Of a stretch of 64,000 bases of DNA, positions 24,501 to 39,500 are shown one piece after another. Below the pieces are notes generated by a model. That model did no database searches. It saw nothing but the letters and a program-made list of their open reading frames with translations, and was not told where the DNA came from. Every line of letters starts with the position of its first letter. The stretch's first letter is position 1. The stretch is from Notospermus geniculatus (taxonomy: Eukaryota; Nemertea; Pilidiophora; Heteronemertea; Lineidae). The stretch lies in the NCBI GenBank assembly GCA_002633025.1, contig NMRB01001058.1, positions 1 through 64,000 on the forward strand, written 5' to 3'. A program made the position numbers and the translations under genes.

Positions 24501-27500
24501 TGAAAGCAGACGATCGAATGTGCTCCATGTGGTGAGAGTTGCCTCTCAGCGATCACTGACTGAGGCTGAATGGGTGAATGTCATCCTGGGTGACCCTAAA
24601 TGTCACCCAGGACAAAACTGGCGTGCTGCCCCTTAGTGCTGGCGATCGATGCCTTATGCGAGGGTCCGTGGTTTCGATTCTGGTAGGAAGCAATGTCTTT
24701 CACCTTAGAAACCCGGTTTCTGTTTCATATTCAGGACAAAATTGGGTGACCCTAAACATCCCCCAGAACAAGGCTGGGTGAACCCAGTTTGAAAATCGCA
24801 CCGTTTTAAAACCTGCGTCCGAGGTTAGCGATCGATAGTGGAACGTCTGTCAGGTAGCGATCGCGAAATCATGTAAATGAACAAACGTGACTTTGACGTT
24901 TTTGCATCATAAAATCCAAATAAAACATGAATTTAATACAGCAATGCATCTTCATCGTCTGATGAGGAAGACCAAGGGTGCACATTAAAGTGTAAAGTCG
25001 GTGGGACGCACTTAGAGGTACTTTTAGCAAAATCTTGGCCTGGCATTGAGCTTGTCAAGAACAAGCGTACGGGTGAAGCTGTTTGTTACTGTGGTCCTGG
25101 CGGTGGAACGGTCTGCTGCAGGAGTGCATCCCGGGAGTGCGTCGTGCAGTGCGAGGTGGTAGAGCCATTGTACAAAGAATTCGTTTTCAGCTAAACGAAG
25201 AGCATACCACTTACCTCGGACGCAGGTTTTAAAATGGGGCGATTTTAAAACTGGGTGACGTTTATGGTCTAAACGTCACCCAGCCTTGTTCTGGGGGACG
25301 GGGGTCACCCAGGATGACATTCACCCATTTGGCCTGACTGAGCCATTGTTGGTTTCTTTATAACTTAAGACTGCCAATGAAAAAAATGACAGCTCACAGT
25401 TTTCTACAGCAGCGTTGCCCCAGGAGAGCCAACTTGGGCTAGAAAAACTTACGTTAGGAACGTTGACGCCAAAATTCTTGTAGAAAAAAACTCATGGCAA
25501 ATAAATTCATCAGATACAGCTTTGTCAGTTCAGGCAATTTGAGAAAGTTGCTGGTTATGTTTCGATTCGGAGTCAGGACGTCGAGCATAATTAAACATCG
25601 TTAATGACTCGTAACAAAGAGAACTTGAGACTGTTTCCTCTGAGACTGTGAAACTTGGTCCCACGCACAATCAACGAAGTGCGCGGCCATTGCCTTCTGC
25701 ATACCAAATAAGCGGACATTTTTTCTGTGCCCGGTCAAACAATTTGTTATTTCTTGATGACGCCTCCGTGGTGCAACACCGCTATTACCTCCGAACATCT
25801 GCAGTTTACATGCTCGCTGCTGAGAGGTGGGTGAAGGAGATTGATGACCCGGTCTTAATAACGTGCAGGGTGTCTGCATGTAAATTCGAGTGAACCCAGT
25901 AATACGATTTTTTTCCTCATCCAAATGAATGTCTTTTTGCCAAGTTTCATCTGGCGACAAAGATAAGGGTGGTTATCCCGCTTCATTTCGAGTGGGTGGG
26001 CGGGAAACGTATTTGTTCTTAATTCCTGTCCGAAACTTTTTTTTCGCGATCTTCTTCGGAACAAAGATGGCAATGCATCTCTTTCTTCATTTCGCGTTAA
26101 TCAAATGTGATCACACGTCTGTGGCATTCACCTGGACGCGATATTGAAGATTCTTCCGTTTCCAAGTCATCGCAAAAAATCGTGGGACGCTTTTATCATG
26201 AAGGAAATGATTTCTTGGAAAGGACTGATAGAAGTTTAAAGATAATGTATCATGACTTCATTGTTTACATTCAATGTTTGTAAACATGCATGTTTACATT
26301 ACGTTATTTTGAACTTTTGGGACATGCCAACCCACCAAATTGAATACTTTCGGCATCAAAAAAGTTTCTGGAGGGGCTTGCCAGCAAAAAATTACTCATA
26401 AGACAAAGAAAGACTAGACATAAACAAACAAAATGTAAATAAACAATGATTTTCGTGGCCGTGTGGTACATTATCTTTAAAGGTGGTCCTCCATGTGAGG
26501 GTCTCGCGTGAGTTGGCTGTCAATCGGCAATTCGTTGTTGGTTTCTATAAGACTTTCAATTACACGATACGATTTTTACATCCGATTGTCGAATCTGACG
26601 TGATCTTACGTCCAAATAGGTTTGTGTAAACTGCACATACGACTAACATGCGCGTGTAAACGCTACCAAAAACTTGGAACACATCCGGTCCAGAAAATGT
26701 TGGTTGATCGGATCGAATCTGAATGTTTTTTTTGGGCGTGTCGCCTATGTTTGATCGGGACGTGATGAGCTGTTTTTCTACTGACGTTCCTCCATCAGTC
26801 CTCCTATATTTCTGACCCACTCCACCAAAAGCAGGTACTTTTCGCAAGTGACCACCATTGGTCATCAATTTACTCAGAGACGTACATTCAGCTACTGTGT
26901 TGTAAGGCCGTTAACCCTTTCCTCGGTTGCGACATGCGCCTGCTTTTGCTGGAGCGGGTGTGTGGTGGTTGCGTGGTGTAGTGGTTAGCGAGATGTAGTG
27001 GTGTAGTGGTGTAGTGGTTAGCGATCAGAAGATCCCGGGTTCGATTCCCAGTCCTGACCGAGAAAAAAACACGCTCGCTTGTGACCTTGAGCAAGTCACT
27101 TTGCCTCACATGCTTCACCCCACCCAGGTGTAAAAGGGGTACCTGGCTGGTAGAGATGGTCTATGTGAATGGTAGTCCAAGAGCACTGAAATCGGCTGCC
27201 GGGATTGTAATACTCCCTGGGGAGTGGAGATATGAAATTGGAATGAACAGGCCTAGACGTCTATAGCTGGGGGTAATAATTGTGAAGTGCCTTGACACTT
27301 AAATGTAAAAGGCACTATAAGCCCACACATTATTATTATTACATTTGTTACCACGGTGTACAATCAACCTTGCCGTACAGCTACGGGAGAAAGTTCCGAT
27401 CACATACGCTTGGCAAAGCTGAGATTCCAAATTACTATAAATACCACTGCTAAGGGCAAAATGACAGTCCTACATGTAGGTGAAGGAATACACTATAAAA

Positions 27501-30500
27501 GGCCAGCTGCTGCAATATCTCCCAGAAATTCGCAGGAGAACGCATTGAAAATCGGCAATTTTAAAATGAACTGTACGGCTGCGGGAGAAGTCTAATTGGA
27601 ATCTCAGCTTTGCCAAGCGTATGTGACCGGAACTTTCTCCCGCAGCTGTACGGCAAGGTTGGTTGTACACCGTGGTTACTTGACCATTGACCCTGCACTC
27701 AAAACTTTGTGGGCAAAATTATAATTTGAACAGATTCAAGAAAGGTTCTTTGGCACCGTAAATGCACCTTTAGTTGACAGGGTTTACCATTATTGCAAGA
27801 TCACTCGTGGCCACAAAATTCATCAATATCAGATTATCAAATAAGCGAACTTCAACCAAACGAAATGATTACACTGAACAAAAGCTGACAAAATAATGAT
27901 CAAAATTGTTCAGAAACTGTACAGCATGTTTGACATTGATGAATGAGCAAGAAACGTCTTCTATGGAAACAAGACTCGCAAGGTTACGGGACATTGTTTT
28001 CCACCACTGAGTCAGACCCCCTTTATCTCCACCGTGGCTGGATTTCGATCACTAGATAGCTTGTCTCTCAGTTTACTAAGGAAGTGAGTCACGGTGGAGG
28101 GCGGGCAGCGAGCATCAGGAGTGTCAGTTTTTCCCCTTTCTTATAGTTAAAGCTTACGTCTTCAACTGGTGGACGTACTTGAGAAATTAGCTTTATGTAA
28201 TATTAGAGAGCTTCTTTTTATGAAGGAGCAGCCATTTTTTGTTTTATTTTCACACATGTGATGCTGCCTCGAGGCAGAAAGTCGCACTTCAAAAGGATTT
28301 CTGACAGTTGCTATCCATGATACGGAGATCAAAGAACTATTATTGGCCGTCTGAGATTTGGCTGTCGAGCAATAGACCTCTGTGATCACGATGTCAAATG
28401 ATATCATGCGCTGTATTTGAGACGTGATCAATGCAAGGTCATAATGTCGCATTTTTGTTGACGAAGTCACGTGTACACGATGCAGTGCATTGGATAACAG
28501 TTTGAATGCCATGTCATTTGAGAGTTGCCTTGCTCAACACTGGTCTCTATGGACTGTTCTCAAATTGATGTAAACGACAAAGATCTGTGCACTTCCGCTG
28601 AAATCTCAACCATAACCTCGGTCTGAAACTTATGTTTCTCCTTCGGGACCAAGGTTCCAGTACTACAGCATGGTTGAAGTGCTTTGCATCACCGACCAAG
28701 AAACCAATCGCCGTTCGAAATAGCCCTAAATAAATTCTATCATGTGAAACAATACTTCGGCGTATAAAAACCGTCTCTCAGACCTGAAACCAACACCTCA
28801 CTTTGAGATGGGAACCGGGATAAAGGCTTTTCATCTCAGATCGGATGGTGGTCTCCCTGTTACACATCCTCAACGTTTTTTCCATCCCCTCTACTTGTCA
28901 GATAGTTGAACCTGGTTGTCATTCCATGTGAGTAAGGTGAGCTTTCACCAGGCGAATCTCTTTCGGATGTTTTTCTGCTGCAGAGCCAGACTTTTCTGCC
29001 AGATGGTTGCCAGGCTTTTTGCTCATTTTCTGGCAGCTTTGAGGTCATTTCATACCAAGTTCTTCTCGTTCATAGAAATTTTTACTCAGCTTTCTTGTGT
29101 AGCTAAAGTTTACATCAATTCAAATGCCTCTTGTATTGATCTGAGAAATAGTAAAAATAGTCTGTACTGGTAGGCTTATAGCTAAGGTTATTGCCACCAG
29201 ATGATGCCATCTTAGTTCGCAGTGATAGTGATTGCATCCCACTTCAAGGTCAGTGAGTTTCAAAAGTGATTGGACACTTGATCCACAACACTGCAACTCA
29301 GAGGCAGGAATCCAAGATCTATATTCATAAACTTACTTGAAGAGCCACTGTATTTCTTCCCAATTTTGGGCTAAACATAAATGTCAAGAAGTCAACTTCC
29401 AGAATCTTGCAAATTTTCGACCCCAACCGGGGTCTTCCTCATGCACTTTTCAGTTAGAGAGACCAGAAAAGACCAAACATACTCGCGTTAGGGGCGGCCT
29501 CTATTGACAATGTTGTTAAACTACCACCTATCAACCTCGCCCCGTGTAGAGTAAATTTCGTTTCGAGGCTGTCCACATATGCATTGTATTGTAGTACATT
29601 CTCCAACCCTGGGGTGAAAGGCAAAACTACGGTATTGGAGAATGATGCAATCACCGCCGGTGGCGCCGGCTGTCAACAAAAAGTGGCAATATCGTGGCCC
29701 TTTAATACAGAGTATAAACTACAGAAATAAAGTCTGTGGTCATGGAAAAAATATTTTGTCTTTCGCTTGCTCAAGAGTTTCCGTCTTTCACCTGCAGCTG
29801 GCAAATCGTGATTATAATCTGAGAGTAATATTGTCTTGATTTGGCGTCATCCGGTCCAGATCACCGTATCACTTTGGAATGTATACAGTTATGTAGATCT
29901 TATCTTCCTTTGGTTCAAGTTCGTGTTGAATTGATCAGATATCCTCCCTCATTTCTTCATGTATGGCGTATGGTGACATAGGAATCGGCTGATTTGGCCT
30001 ACCTCAGATGCCATTTGGAACTGGTGGTAAATGCTCTCAAACACCGATTTCACATCGCACACGATCGCAGCGCCCCTAGTAGAATTTCCGACAGCCACTT
30101 CCGTTTTCAACCTCACTATGAGGAGTAAGGCAAATGTTTCCTAGATTGAGGTTGAAAAACACGTGTTGGTTCCTGATACGACAGCCAGGGATCCATCCCC
30201 TGGTGGTGGCATTTGGAACCAATGCATGCAATTCAACCTCAGTTCAGGAAAATTTGCCCGTACTCCTGGTTGTGAGGTTGAAAACGTAAGTGGCCGTTGA
30301 AAATTCTACCAGGGGCGCTGCGATCGTGCGAGATGTGAAATCGGTAATGGGAAACTTCACACTGCTTTTGAGACAAAATTAATTGCAATGCAGCGGACCT
30401 GTTTTTCCATGTAACATGATTATTTGTTGCTTGTCATTGTTGCATATCTTGTCCTAGTTCTAACCTCTCGGCACGGTTGTGATACTCAAAAGATTAAGTA

Positions 30501-33500
30501 CTCATTGGTACGAAATTAATGGGAACCTTCACTACCTGTTTGAGGGGATATTAATTGCCGTCTGCCTGTTTTTAGTGTAACGACTTGTGAGGGAGTGTGT
30601 CTACTGTCAGTAAGGTCTTCAACCTCTGATTTATTGTGGAACACTTAATAAGAGTAATGTATGCTATGATGTCGGGCCATTAATAACTCTTACTGTGGAG
30701 TAGCTTTAGCTGTAGATATACTCGAAGAGTATGTTGGGTGTACTGTGATTTATTGGGACGGTTTGTGGGCTGCTGGTATGAATTCACCGAGGAGCCTTTC
30801 TTCCAAAGATTAGGGTTGGCTGAAGCCTGTAAAGCCAGGCGTACATTGCACTTGCGACTGGAAGCAACTGATCTGATCAGTCGCTGGTGATGTACGCGCT
30901 GCGTGCACATCGAAAATTCAGCAGCTCAGTAAAACTAGGAGGATCCAATCAGTCGTCATGTCCTGACCGTGTACATCGCACTTGTGAGTGGCAGCAACTC
31001 GGGTAACATCCGGGGCGTTGGGACTCGATGAGACTCAGTTTTGTTCACTGATCAGTCGCAAGTCCGCGTACATCGCAGCGACTGAACGAAACTGGGTCCA
31101 ACTAGTCGCTAGAAAGTTGAACATGTGCAACTCGCAGTGGCTGGCAAAATCTCCGTTCCGGTGAGTCGCAAGGGTGCGTACATCGACCGTTTCTGGCGAC
31201 TGATCAGTCGCCTCCAGTTCCAGCTAGATCCTCCCAGTCACCAGGTAGCTCAGTGCCAACTAGTTGTCTCCAGTCGCAAGTGTGGTGTACACTAGGTTTA
31301 ATGCTGTTATTTACTGGGATGGCCTAAGAGCAAGGTGGCAATAACCCCAGATCTCCCGGTTCTCCGTAGCCTACAAATCCTCGGATATAGTGGAGATTTT
31401 CCACCGGGCTGTCTCTTGATTGTTTGGGATAAGAATGATGGTTATTTTTAGCGAGATTTCGGATGGATTTTCAACCATGTTGCTCCCGTCTTTTGTCCGC
31501 AAGTTTGGGGCGGCGGACATCAAAAGTTTCCGCCTCGGATGGATGACAAGGTTTGTTGATATCGCATAAATAGAGAATGCGGACATAATCGAGCCAGTGC
31601 CGGACTGTCTACAGATATCATTTCTTCTCCACCATCCGCTATTTTGAACACAGAAGAATGAACGAATATCCACTGCGTTGTTCGCATTGAATAGCAAATT
31701 TTCCTATTTAAAACCTGCATTCATGTCCGATGATACTACCCCTGGCCATTCCTCGATTGCACAGTTCACCACAATCAACGCACAGAACTGTCACTGAGAA
31801 GTATGAATTTAATTTGACATGTTTCAATTTTTGTTGCTCATTCGGACAGAATTCAGAAATCCTCTGTGCGATTGTCACTTATTTACTGTATTGACATGGT
31901 TTGTGCTTTGACTTGAATAGGCCATGTCTATACCGACACTCCCCTTGATGGTCTTTTAGTTATATGTCAACTTCCATTGAACCCGATCAGATCCTGTCAT
32001 AAATCACATGGAATGGTATATATCATATCGACCTACCCGATTGCAAAATTCATGACCATAGTTGTGAGTAGGGCTTCCGTTGGCGCTCGCCAAATTCGCC
32101 AGTAGCGAAATTAAAAAATATTTGGCTACCAAGGAAAATATTTGGCGAACAAAAATAAAAAAAACGAAATCGTCATTAAGATCTCCCCAAATTATGTTGA
32201 CATCACAGGTTATTTTGCTAAATGTAATCGAACATGCCGAATCGCGTCGAATGGCGATGAGAATGTTTGTATGTGTTGTTCTCCCAGGGGCTGGTGGCTA
32301 CAGGGAGGACAAATGGCTACAAAAAAATCCTGGCAGACTACTGCCGTTTGAGGCCACCACCAGTTGGCGGCCCTAGAATGTCATGGAATTTGACGTCGCA
32401 GAGAAGAAATGCATGCCACGATGTCATCCATAATGACGTGGACACCGTGGCATACGTCTGCGATGGCAAATTATGTGACTTTCTAGGCGCGTCACGCGGT
32501 GGCCTCTAACGGCAGTAAAGTCTCCTATTTCATCCCTAAAGCCTAGCGTACATCACACTTGCGACTGGAGACAACTATTCGCCACTGACCTACTGGCGAC
32601 TGGGAGGATCTAGCTGGAACTGGAGGCGACTGATCAGTCGCCAGAAATGGTCGATGTACCCACCCTTGCGACTCGCTGGAACTGAGATTTTGCCAGTCGC
32701 CGCAAGTTGCACATGTTCAACTTTCTAGCGACTAGTTGTACCCAGTTTCGGTCAGTCGCTGCGATGTACGCGGCCAGGACATGTCACCTGATTGGATCAT
32801 CCTAGTTTTACTGAGTTGCTGAATTTGTGATGTGTGCGCAGCGCGTACATCACCAGCGACTGATCAGATCAGTTGCTTCCAGTCGCAAGTGCGATGTACG
32901 CCCGGCTTAAAGCTCCTGTTTGTAACCTGCAGTCTTCGAATTCCTTGAAACCTTATGATTCAGATTCATTTCAGCTCTCGCTGTTCGTGGATTCTGCTGG
33001 TAATCTAGCCAAGCAGATACGGACAAAATTAGTTTCATGATTGCTTTGGCTCTCCCCAGGGAATGCTGGGGAGGCAGGGAGCAGTAATTGGTGGGTCTTG
33101 GTTTTGTTTCGACATTCGCTCTCATGAAAACAAGATGCTGTGAAAATGAATGAGATTGAATTCTTTGATTGACAACTGCTGTGTGGGGTTAAATTAGGCA
33201 GAAACAGCGAGTTGATGCCGATATATTGACGTTTGATTCTCACTGATGACATCAAAATATCAAATTGACATCTTTTCTCCTTGTGTCACAAATCTGAGAA
33301 TTGGGCCTTTTGGAGGCTTCTTTCAAAGATTCCTACATACATCTGTGCGTGCGACTTCCTGAATGGTAGGACCACAGAATTCCTTCCCTCGCCTGCGCTA
33401 AACATACCCGGCATTAAAGGAGACCTCTAGAGACGATTCTCAAATTCGCAGATCTGCACACTTCCGCCGAAATCTCAATCAGAACCTCCATCTGAAACTG

Positions 33501-36500
33501 GGTGATGTGATGCAATACATGATTTATCAATGGTTGACCCTGGCGCTATGTCATCGAAGTCACTGTGGTGGGGTTGTCTGCGTCACGTCATTCAGCTTCA
33601 TATCGATGTTATGGTTGAGATTTTGGCAGAAGTGTGCAGATCTTTGTAGTTTACGTTANAAAAAATGTGTGATGATGTTCAGGGACAAATGTATGATCGT
33701 GTGGACGGTTTTCCCAACAAACTTGAACAGCATCCAATATTATCCTTTCTCCATCATACTTCATCATACAATGTCCATGAATGTTGGACTGTAGATCGAA
33801 ATCCGCAACAAACTTGAACATCATCATACAAGATTATGATGCTGCTTTGAACAATGTATGATGATGATCAAAATTTTAGCTGCATTGTCACAAGACAGAA
33901 ATCGACAAACATGCTTGGACATCATCATACAAATGTATGATGATGTTTTGAACAAATGTATGATCGTGTAGACGAGCCTATCTCTTGACCGTTGCATGTT
34001 TTCAGTGTTAATTCTGGTGTAACATCTCTGAGTGTTGCATGTTTTCAATGTTAGTCTGGTGTAACATGTTTGAGAAATCGGAATTGTACATATCTTTGTT
34101 CGACTGTTGTATCTCTTGAATGAAAATAAGGGCAATTTAAAGACACTGCTCTGCAATAATAAGGGGGGCAAGCCCCCCTTTAGATCACTATGAAAGGGGG
34201 GATCCTGCCCCCTTGCCCCCTCTGGCGGAGGCCCTGCACACAAGTTGAGGCAACCTGCTTTGGTTGTGTCCGACTGCAGTCTTGAGCAAACCCTGGCACA
34301 GGCACTCTCCCAGTGGTAAAAGCTAATCCAATCGTGATGCGGTCGAAGACTTCTCACCTCTTCCAGGCAGTTGAGCAAAACGCGAATCCAAAACTGCTGA
34401 ATATCTCCACATCCTGACATGTTCGAAATAAACAAGCTGATAAAATGTTTGGTTCTCTGGAGTTGATAGGTGTGCTTCAGTGATTTTAGGTTGTTAGTAG
34501 CGACTGCCCAAAGGCAAGTAGCAGGAATGTGGGTAATAGAATGCTGGCAGGGACTGGTTGAACTCCAGACTTCCTTTTAGCTCGAGGTGATCAAGATATC
34601 AGATGCCAATCATGGTGGTGGTGAGAGCGTGAATATTTCTCGAACGTGTTTCTCTATGTGAAGGAATGGGAGATACCAGGTTGGCTTGGGGGCTAGTCCA
34701 CTCGTGTGGTGAGATGTTGAAACGAGATGTCGGCATTTGAAGGAGAGCTTTCACAAGTAGAGGCGCTGATTCATGTGAAAGTTTTCTCATGTGAGTTGGC
34801 TCTTGGGGCAAACCAACCATAGCAAACTATGGGCAGTCATTTGTGTGATTTGGTCTTGGCTAAGGAAACCAGCAATAGTGAACTGTCCATTGAGAGTTGA
34901 ATCGCACAAAAAACTCACGTGGAGCAGCTAGCACCTTTATGCCTCGCTTTCACTTGCGCTACGAATATCCCGAATCACCCCGAATCTGAAATTTGTCCGG
35001 TTCGTAGATAATTCTCAAACATTTCTTGCAGTTCTTAACCCGTAACTGGGTAGGACGTCATATTACGTCATCACAAAATCCGGGAAACCCCCGAAAACAT
35101 CCGACGATCTCAGCCTGCGTAGGACGTAATAGTAAGCCCGGCAAGGAAATGGCGCTTCACATTGCGTAGGACGTTATGTCACGTCTGGAACCTTATGTGT
35201 CAAATACTTTTTTCTTGTCAATTGTTTTTCTAAGAAAATTTGTTTCTCTCAAAACTTAATTACACAGTTAACGGGTTAAGTGATTATTAGTTGATTCCCA
35301 AACATTCGTACGGTACAGTTCGCGTGAGTTCGTCGAGGTGCCACAAAAGTTTTTGTTTGTCAAAAACTTTCATTGGAGGGTTCACGAATTTCAAATTCGT
35401 AGAAGTATCGTAAACACTTCGTAACCCTTTCTTATCATCAGTAACTCAAAATCGATTCTTTTGCATTCTGGGCTATACTTGATCATTCGTGTCTCCCTCA
35501 AATTTGTGAGCCAATGCAGAAAACATCCCGAAACAGGCACGAATGTCCCGAATGTAGTATGAATCAAAGTACGAATCGGCCACGAATATTCATGAGTTGA
35601 ACCTTATTCACACAATTCTTACATGATTCTTTGAATTCGTACTTGTTTCTTAACCCATTCTTGACATTCGGCATATTCTTCAACCCGATTAGCCACGAAT
35701 TTCGACAATTTCAAATTCGGGACATCCGTAGCGTAAGTGAAAGTGGCATTAGGCCGAGGGTCTTCTCCACAAGGGAGGAAACTTTCGACAGTTTGTTGGT
35801 GATCACTCCCAAGAGAACTGAAGACAATGATGACGTCTGTCTAGTCTGGCATCTACATTCATGCAGATTCCAATAGGAAGTTTGCAAGAAAACTGTCATG
35901 TTTAGTAACAACTTTTAGGATTGGTTCACGATTCCGTGATATGTGATCGAAAATCTGTGAGCACTTGGCCAATGTTGCCGAGTCTGATAATCACGATGTC
36001 ATATCAACCCAATCTCACGGGCATTTTAGATCAGCCGATAGCCAGCAAACCAAACATTCTGCATTCATAGCCGATGATGTTGATGTTCTGATGGTGCCGA
36101 TAAGAACCTAGTGCAGAAAGAGTGGCAGCTTTCGCACCATATTTCCTTATGTGAAAATTCTCTGGGTCTGATCTAATGGGCAAGAACTCGATGATTGGCC
36201 CCCTTTACACTGGTAATGGATAAAGCGATCCGTGCTCGGGCCAATCCCGGCCCACTTGGTCATCGGGCGATCTGCCCAGTTTACATTAGCGCAATGGAAC
36301 CGAGCCAAGTTGGCGGGTGCCACGAGCTCTCCAGTCAGTTCAGTCAATCGGAGGTACGAAAATCAAACGAAAAATCAAACGACGACAACAACAAAATGCA
36401 TGCCTCCATGCAAAATCACTCAGAAATTCCCGCTGTTGACATCATTCATAATTCGTGCATGTGCAGAACATATTAGCAACCGTGCAGAGATCGGTTACCG

Positions 36501-39500
36501 TTTACACAGCAGTGTTATCGAACCGATCCGTGCTCCGACCTCCAACTGGTGGTCTCAGCTTGGTTCGGTTTGGAACCGTTCCTGGCACGCATGTCCCGTT
36601 AACATTTGCAATTTTTTTGCGATCCGTGCTTGGACCAGTCTGAGATCGGTTATTTTTCCTCAGCGTAAATGGCGCTATTCGCCACAGTGCTTTGGACCTA
36701 CTTCTCCAACACGTCGAGGGCAGCTTTTGACATTTACCTGCGGCAGGGAGTGGCCCATTCTGATTTCATAGAATGCCAATGTAAACTTGGCTACCCCTGT
36801 ATAAGGTCACAATGATTGCTATTTTCCCAGGAATGTGGGAAAAAATGTAGAGGAAATGGCAAATTTGATATGCGAGTCTGCGATGGCCATTTTCTCCATC
36901 CTGCTCGAGGCCTCGCTTTGACTGACAGATGACTCATCTTCTAGTCGGAGTCAGAGGCCACGCCAGAGTATACAGGGCGTTGACGTGTTGACAGTTTTCC
37001 CGCCTATCAAGGTGAATTGAAAAGGACAGGTCTGATGAATGACACCTGTCCCTCCTATCTCCTGCAAGATTTTGGCAGGCATGAGTCTCTCACCAAGTCC
37101 AGAGATGGTAAGCAGTTGTGTTTTACCTGTGTGGGACCTTTTGTATGTCCTTCATCAGAGGTTGTCTCAGATGGGAAGTAAGGCCAATGAAATTACATTT
37201 ATAGTTTCTTGCCAGCGCCCGCATGTGATTTTGGCCCCGCATCAAAAAATTTCATTATTCCACAATTTCATTATTTTCAAAAAAAACAGCAAATTCGTTG
37301 CTGAACTGCTTTCGTATGTCATATTTTCAGGTGCCAGCTCTCACACAGCACAAATTGCCATTTCTGAATTGATTTTAATTCCCCAAAACACATTTGGGGC
37401 ATAAAATCAGTTTGTAGGCCTAAATGACAGTTAGTCTGTGCAAAAAGGGTTGAAATTTTCCATGAAAAAATAATGAATAATGAAAAACCCTCATAAAATT
37501 CTGAAAAATTGCTGACGAGAAACTGTAAATGTAAAGGCACTGATACATTGTGGAGTCAGCCCTCATGTACCCTACTGGTCCTCCATATAGAAACACCATG
37601 TAATTCTGAAATAAAAGTGTTGATGCCAGACACATGGGGCCATATTCAAAAAGGGCGTTTAAGACTTATAGACGCGTGTAACTTCGTCAAATGCATGGTG
37701 GAAGTATGTGCATTTAGTGAAGTTACACGCGTCTACCTCTTAATCGCGCGATGATCACCCTTTTTGAATACGGCCCATGACTTTTTTCGTCATTTAGAGG
37801 GGGGAGGGGGTCCAGAGAGAGATGAAAAAATTTCGTCTCTGTGGGCATCAAGCAATTTTGAGATGATCCCTAAATGGACCATTGAGTGCAAACTCACAGA
37901 AGGAAAATCTCACTTGGAGCTACACCTTGCGAGGCCAGGAGGTCACAGTCGAGTTTATTCTTACAGCATTCTGCTGATTAACAAGGTCTGTGTTGATTGC
38001 TAAATCTTGTTAGATTGCAAACCTTGTGAAAGAAATTAATTTCCTTCATGTGTGAGATGGGTCATCGAGATAATAGAACATTGAATGTTAATGGCTCATG
38101 ATATGATGGCGATGTCCATTGCTGATCTTTTACCTGTCAGAGTGGACACGTTAATTTGTCTCTCCCCTTTAATGAAATCCCCTCCCCGTCTTGGAGCGAT
38201 GTCGGAGATGTTAATCCCGTAATTAAAGAAATTAAAACCTACATTCTACTCGGGCGAAATTTGGCAGTTATCTCCGTAATTCCGATTCTGGCATTTGACC
38301 GTTGTCTGCCGCAAATGACTGATATTGTCTCCGCGTTGATTGGCCCGTAGATATATTACAAATTAACGTCTGCATTCGTCTTTGTAGCGGGTCCAATCTT
38401 GGCGAGCTCGTCCTCGGACCCAGAAAGATAAACAATCAAGTGATGGGACAGTGTCAGGGGGAGGAATTAATGCGTGTATTACAAAGAACCAATGCGATGT
38501 TGCCAGCTTCTTGACAATAGATCTGATGGCGCGCAGCTTTCACTCATCATTAATAAGTATGAGAAAATTTGCATGATAATCAATGGCAGGGGTCGGTAGG
38601 CTCTAATTTATTCATGTGTCATTAATACGCCGAGATTAACACAATTTTCTACTTGTGAAAGTCAAGCTCCTCGCCTTAATATTTTCATCACATATCGTTC
38701 AAGGGATTAGGGCCTAATATCATCCACTGATCGTCGTATTCATTTGTTAAGAATCTAATAATGGAGATGTTGCAAATTCTTGTATCCTCGGGGTCCAACA
38801 AATTTGAATATTCACTCGGCGTAAATAAGATTATAGCCGTGCGTTCCTGTCATCGGTTCTTCAGTTCAGACCCTTAATTTTGGCCCCTTATTCAGCCATA
38901 GCACCTGTCCGTGATCATAGCTATTGTTATTGGGATTAGCAGTGAAAGTGATCGTCACGTTGGTGATAATTTCAACAAAGGAAGGATGTGAAATTCATGA
39001 GGAGGAAAAGTTTTGGTGACTTAGGTTATGAAACCCTTTGTTTGTATTTCAGCTGCCAGTTTGCTGTTTTCAATTCTCTGAGTTTGCTGGTCTTATCACA
39101 GGCAAGGGTTCATTCAGAGGGGACTTTACCTTGGGTTTTGTCCCCTAAACCTTACCAACTGACTGCCCCCCAGATGCCTGTGGTTGATGGTTCATACATG
39201 TACTATAGCTGTACTTACACTACAAACGAAGTCTGGACTTCTCCTGCTTACACTACAAATAAGGCGGGCGTGGATAAGGCGAGGTCTACAAAGTCCGGAC
39301 TTCCCAAGCCCGGATGACATGAGTGGGTCTAGTTCAACTCCGGACTTGACCCGGACTTCTACTTCAGGTGTAATCACAATTATCATAGTTCTAGACCCGG
39401 TGACAGATGGCGTTGCGATAATTACTTGTGTTATTACATTGAGGGACCTGCGGATATGACCTTCGAATTCACCTGCGGTCGCTGGGTTTCATACTAATCG

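Noticed and set aside
33665-33965. CRISPR-like array
   Set aside because: Repeats are in both orientations, irregularly spaced, and in an animal genome.
33824-34435. 203-codon minus-strand open frame
   Set aside because: It overlaps ATCATCATAC repeats and low-complexity GGGGGGC/CCCCCC sequence; no protein-like features.
36232-36771. 179-codon plus-strand open frame
   Set aside because: It lies entirely inside a probable MITE and overlaps another long frame, so it reflects repeat composition.
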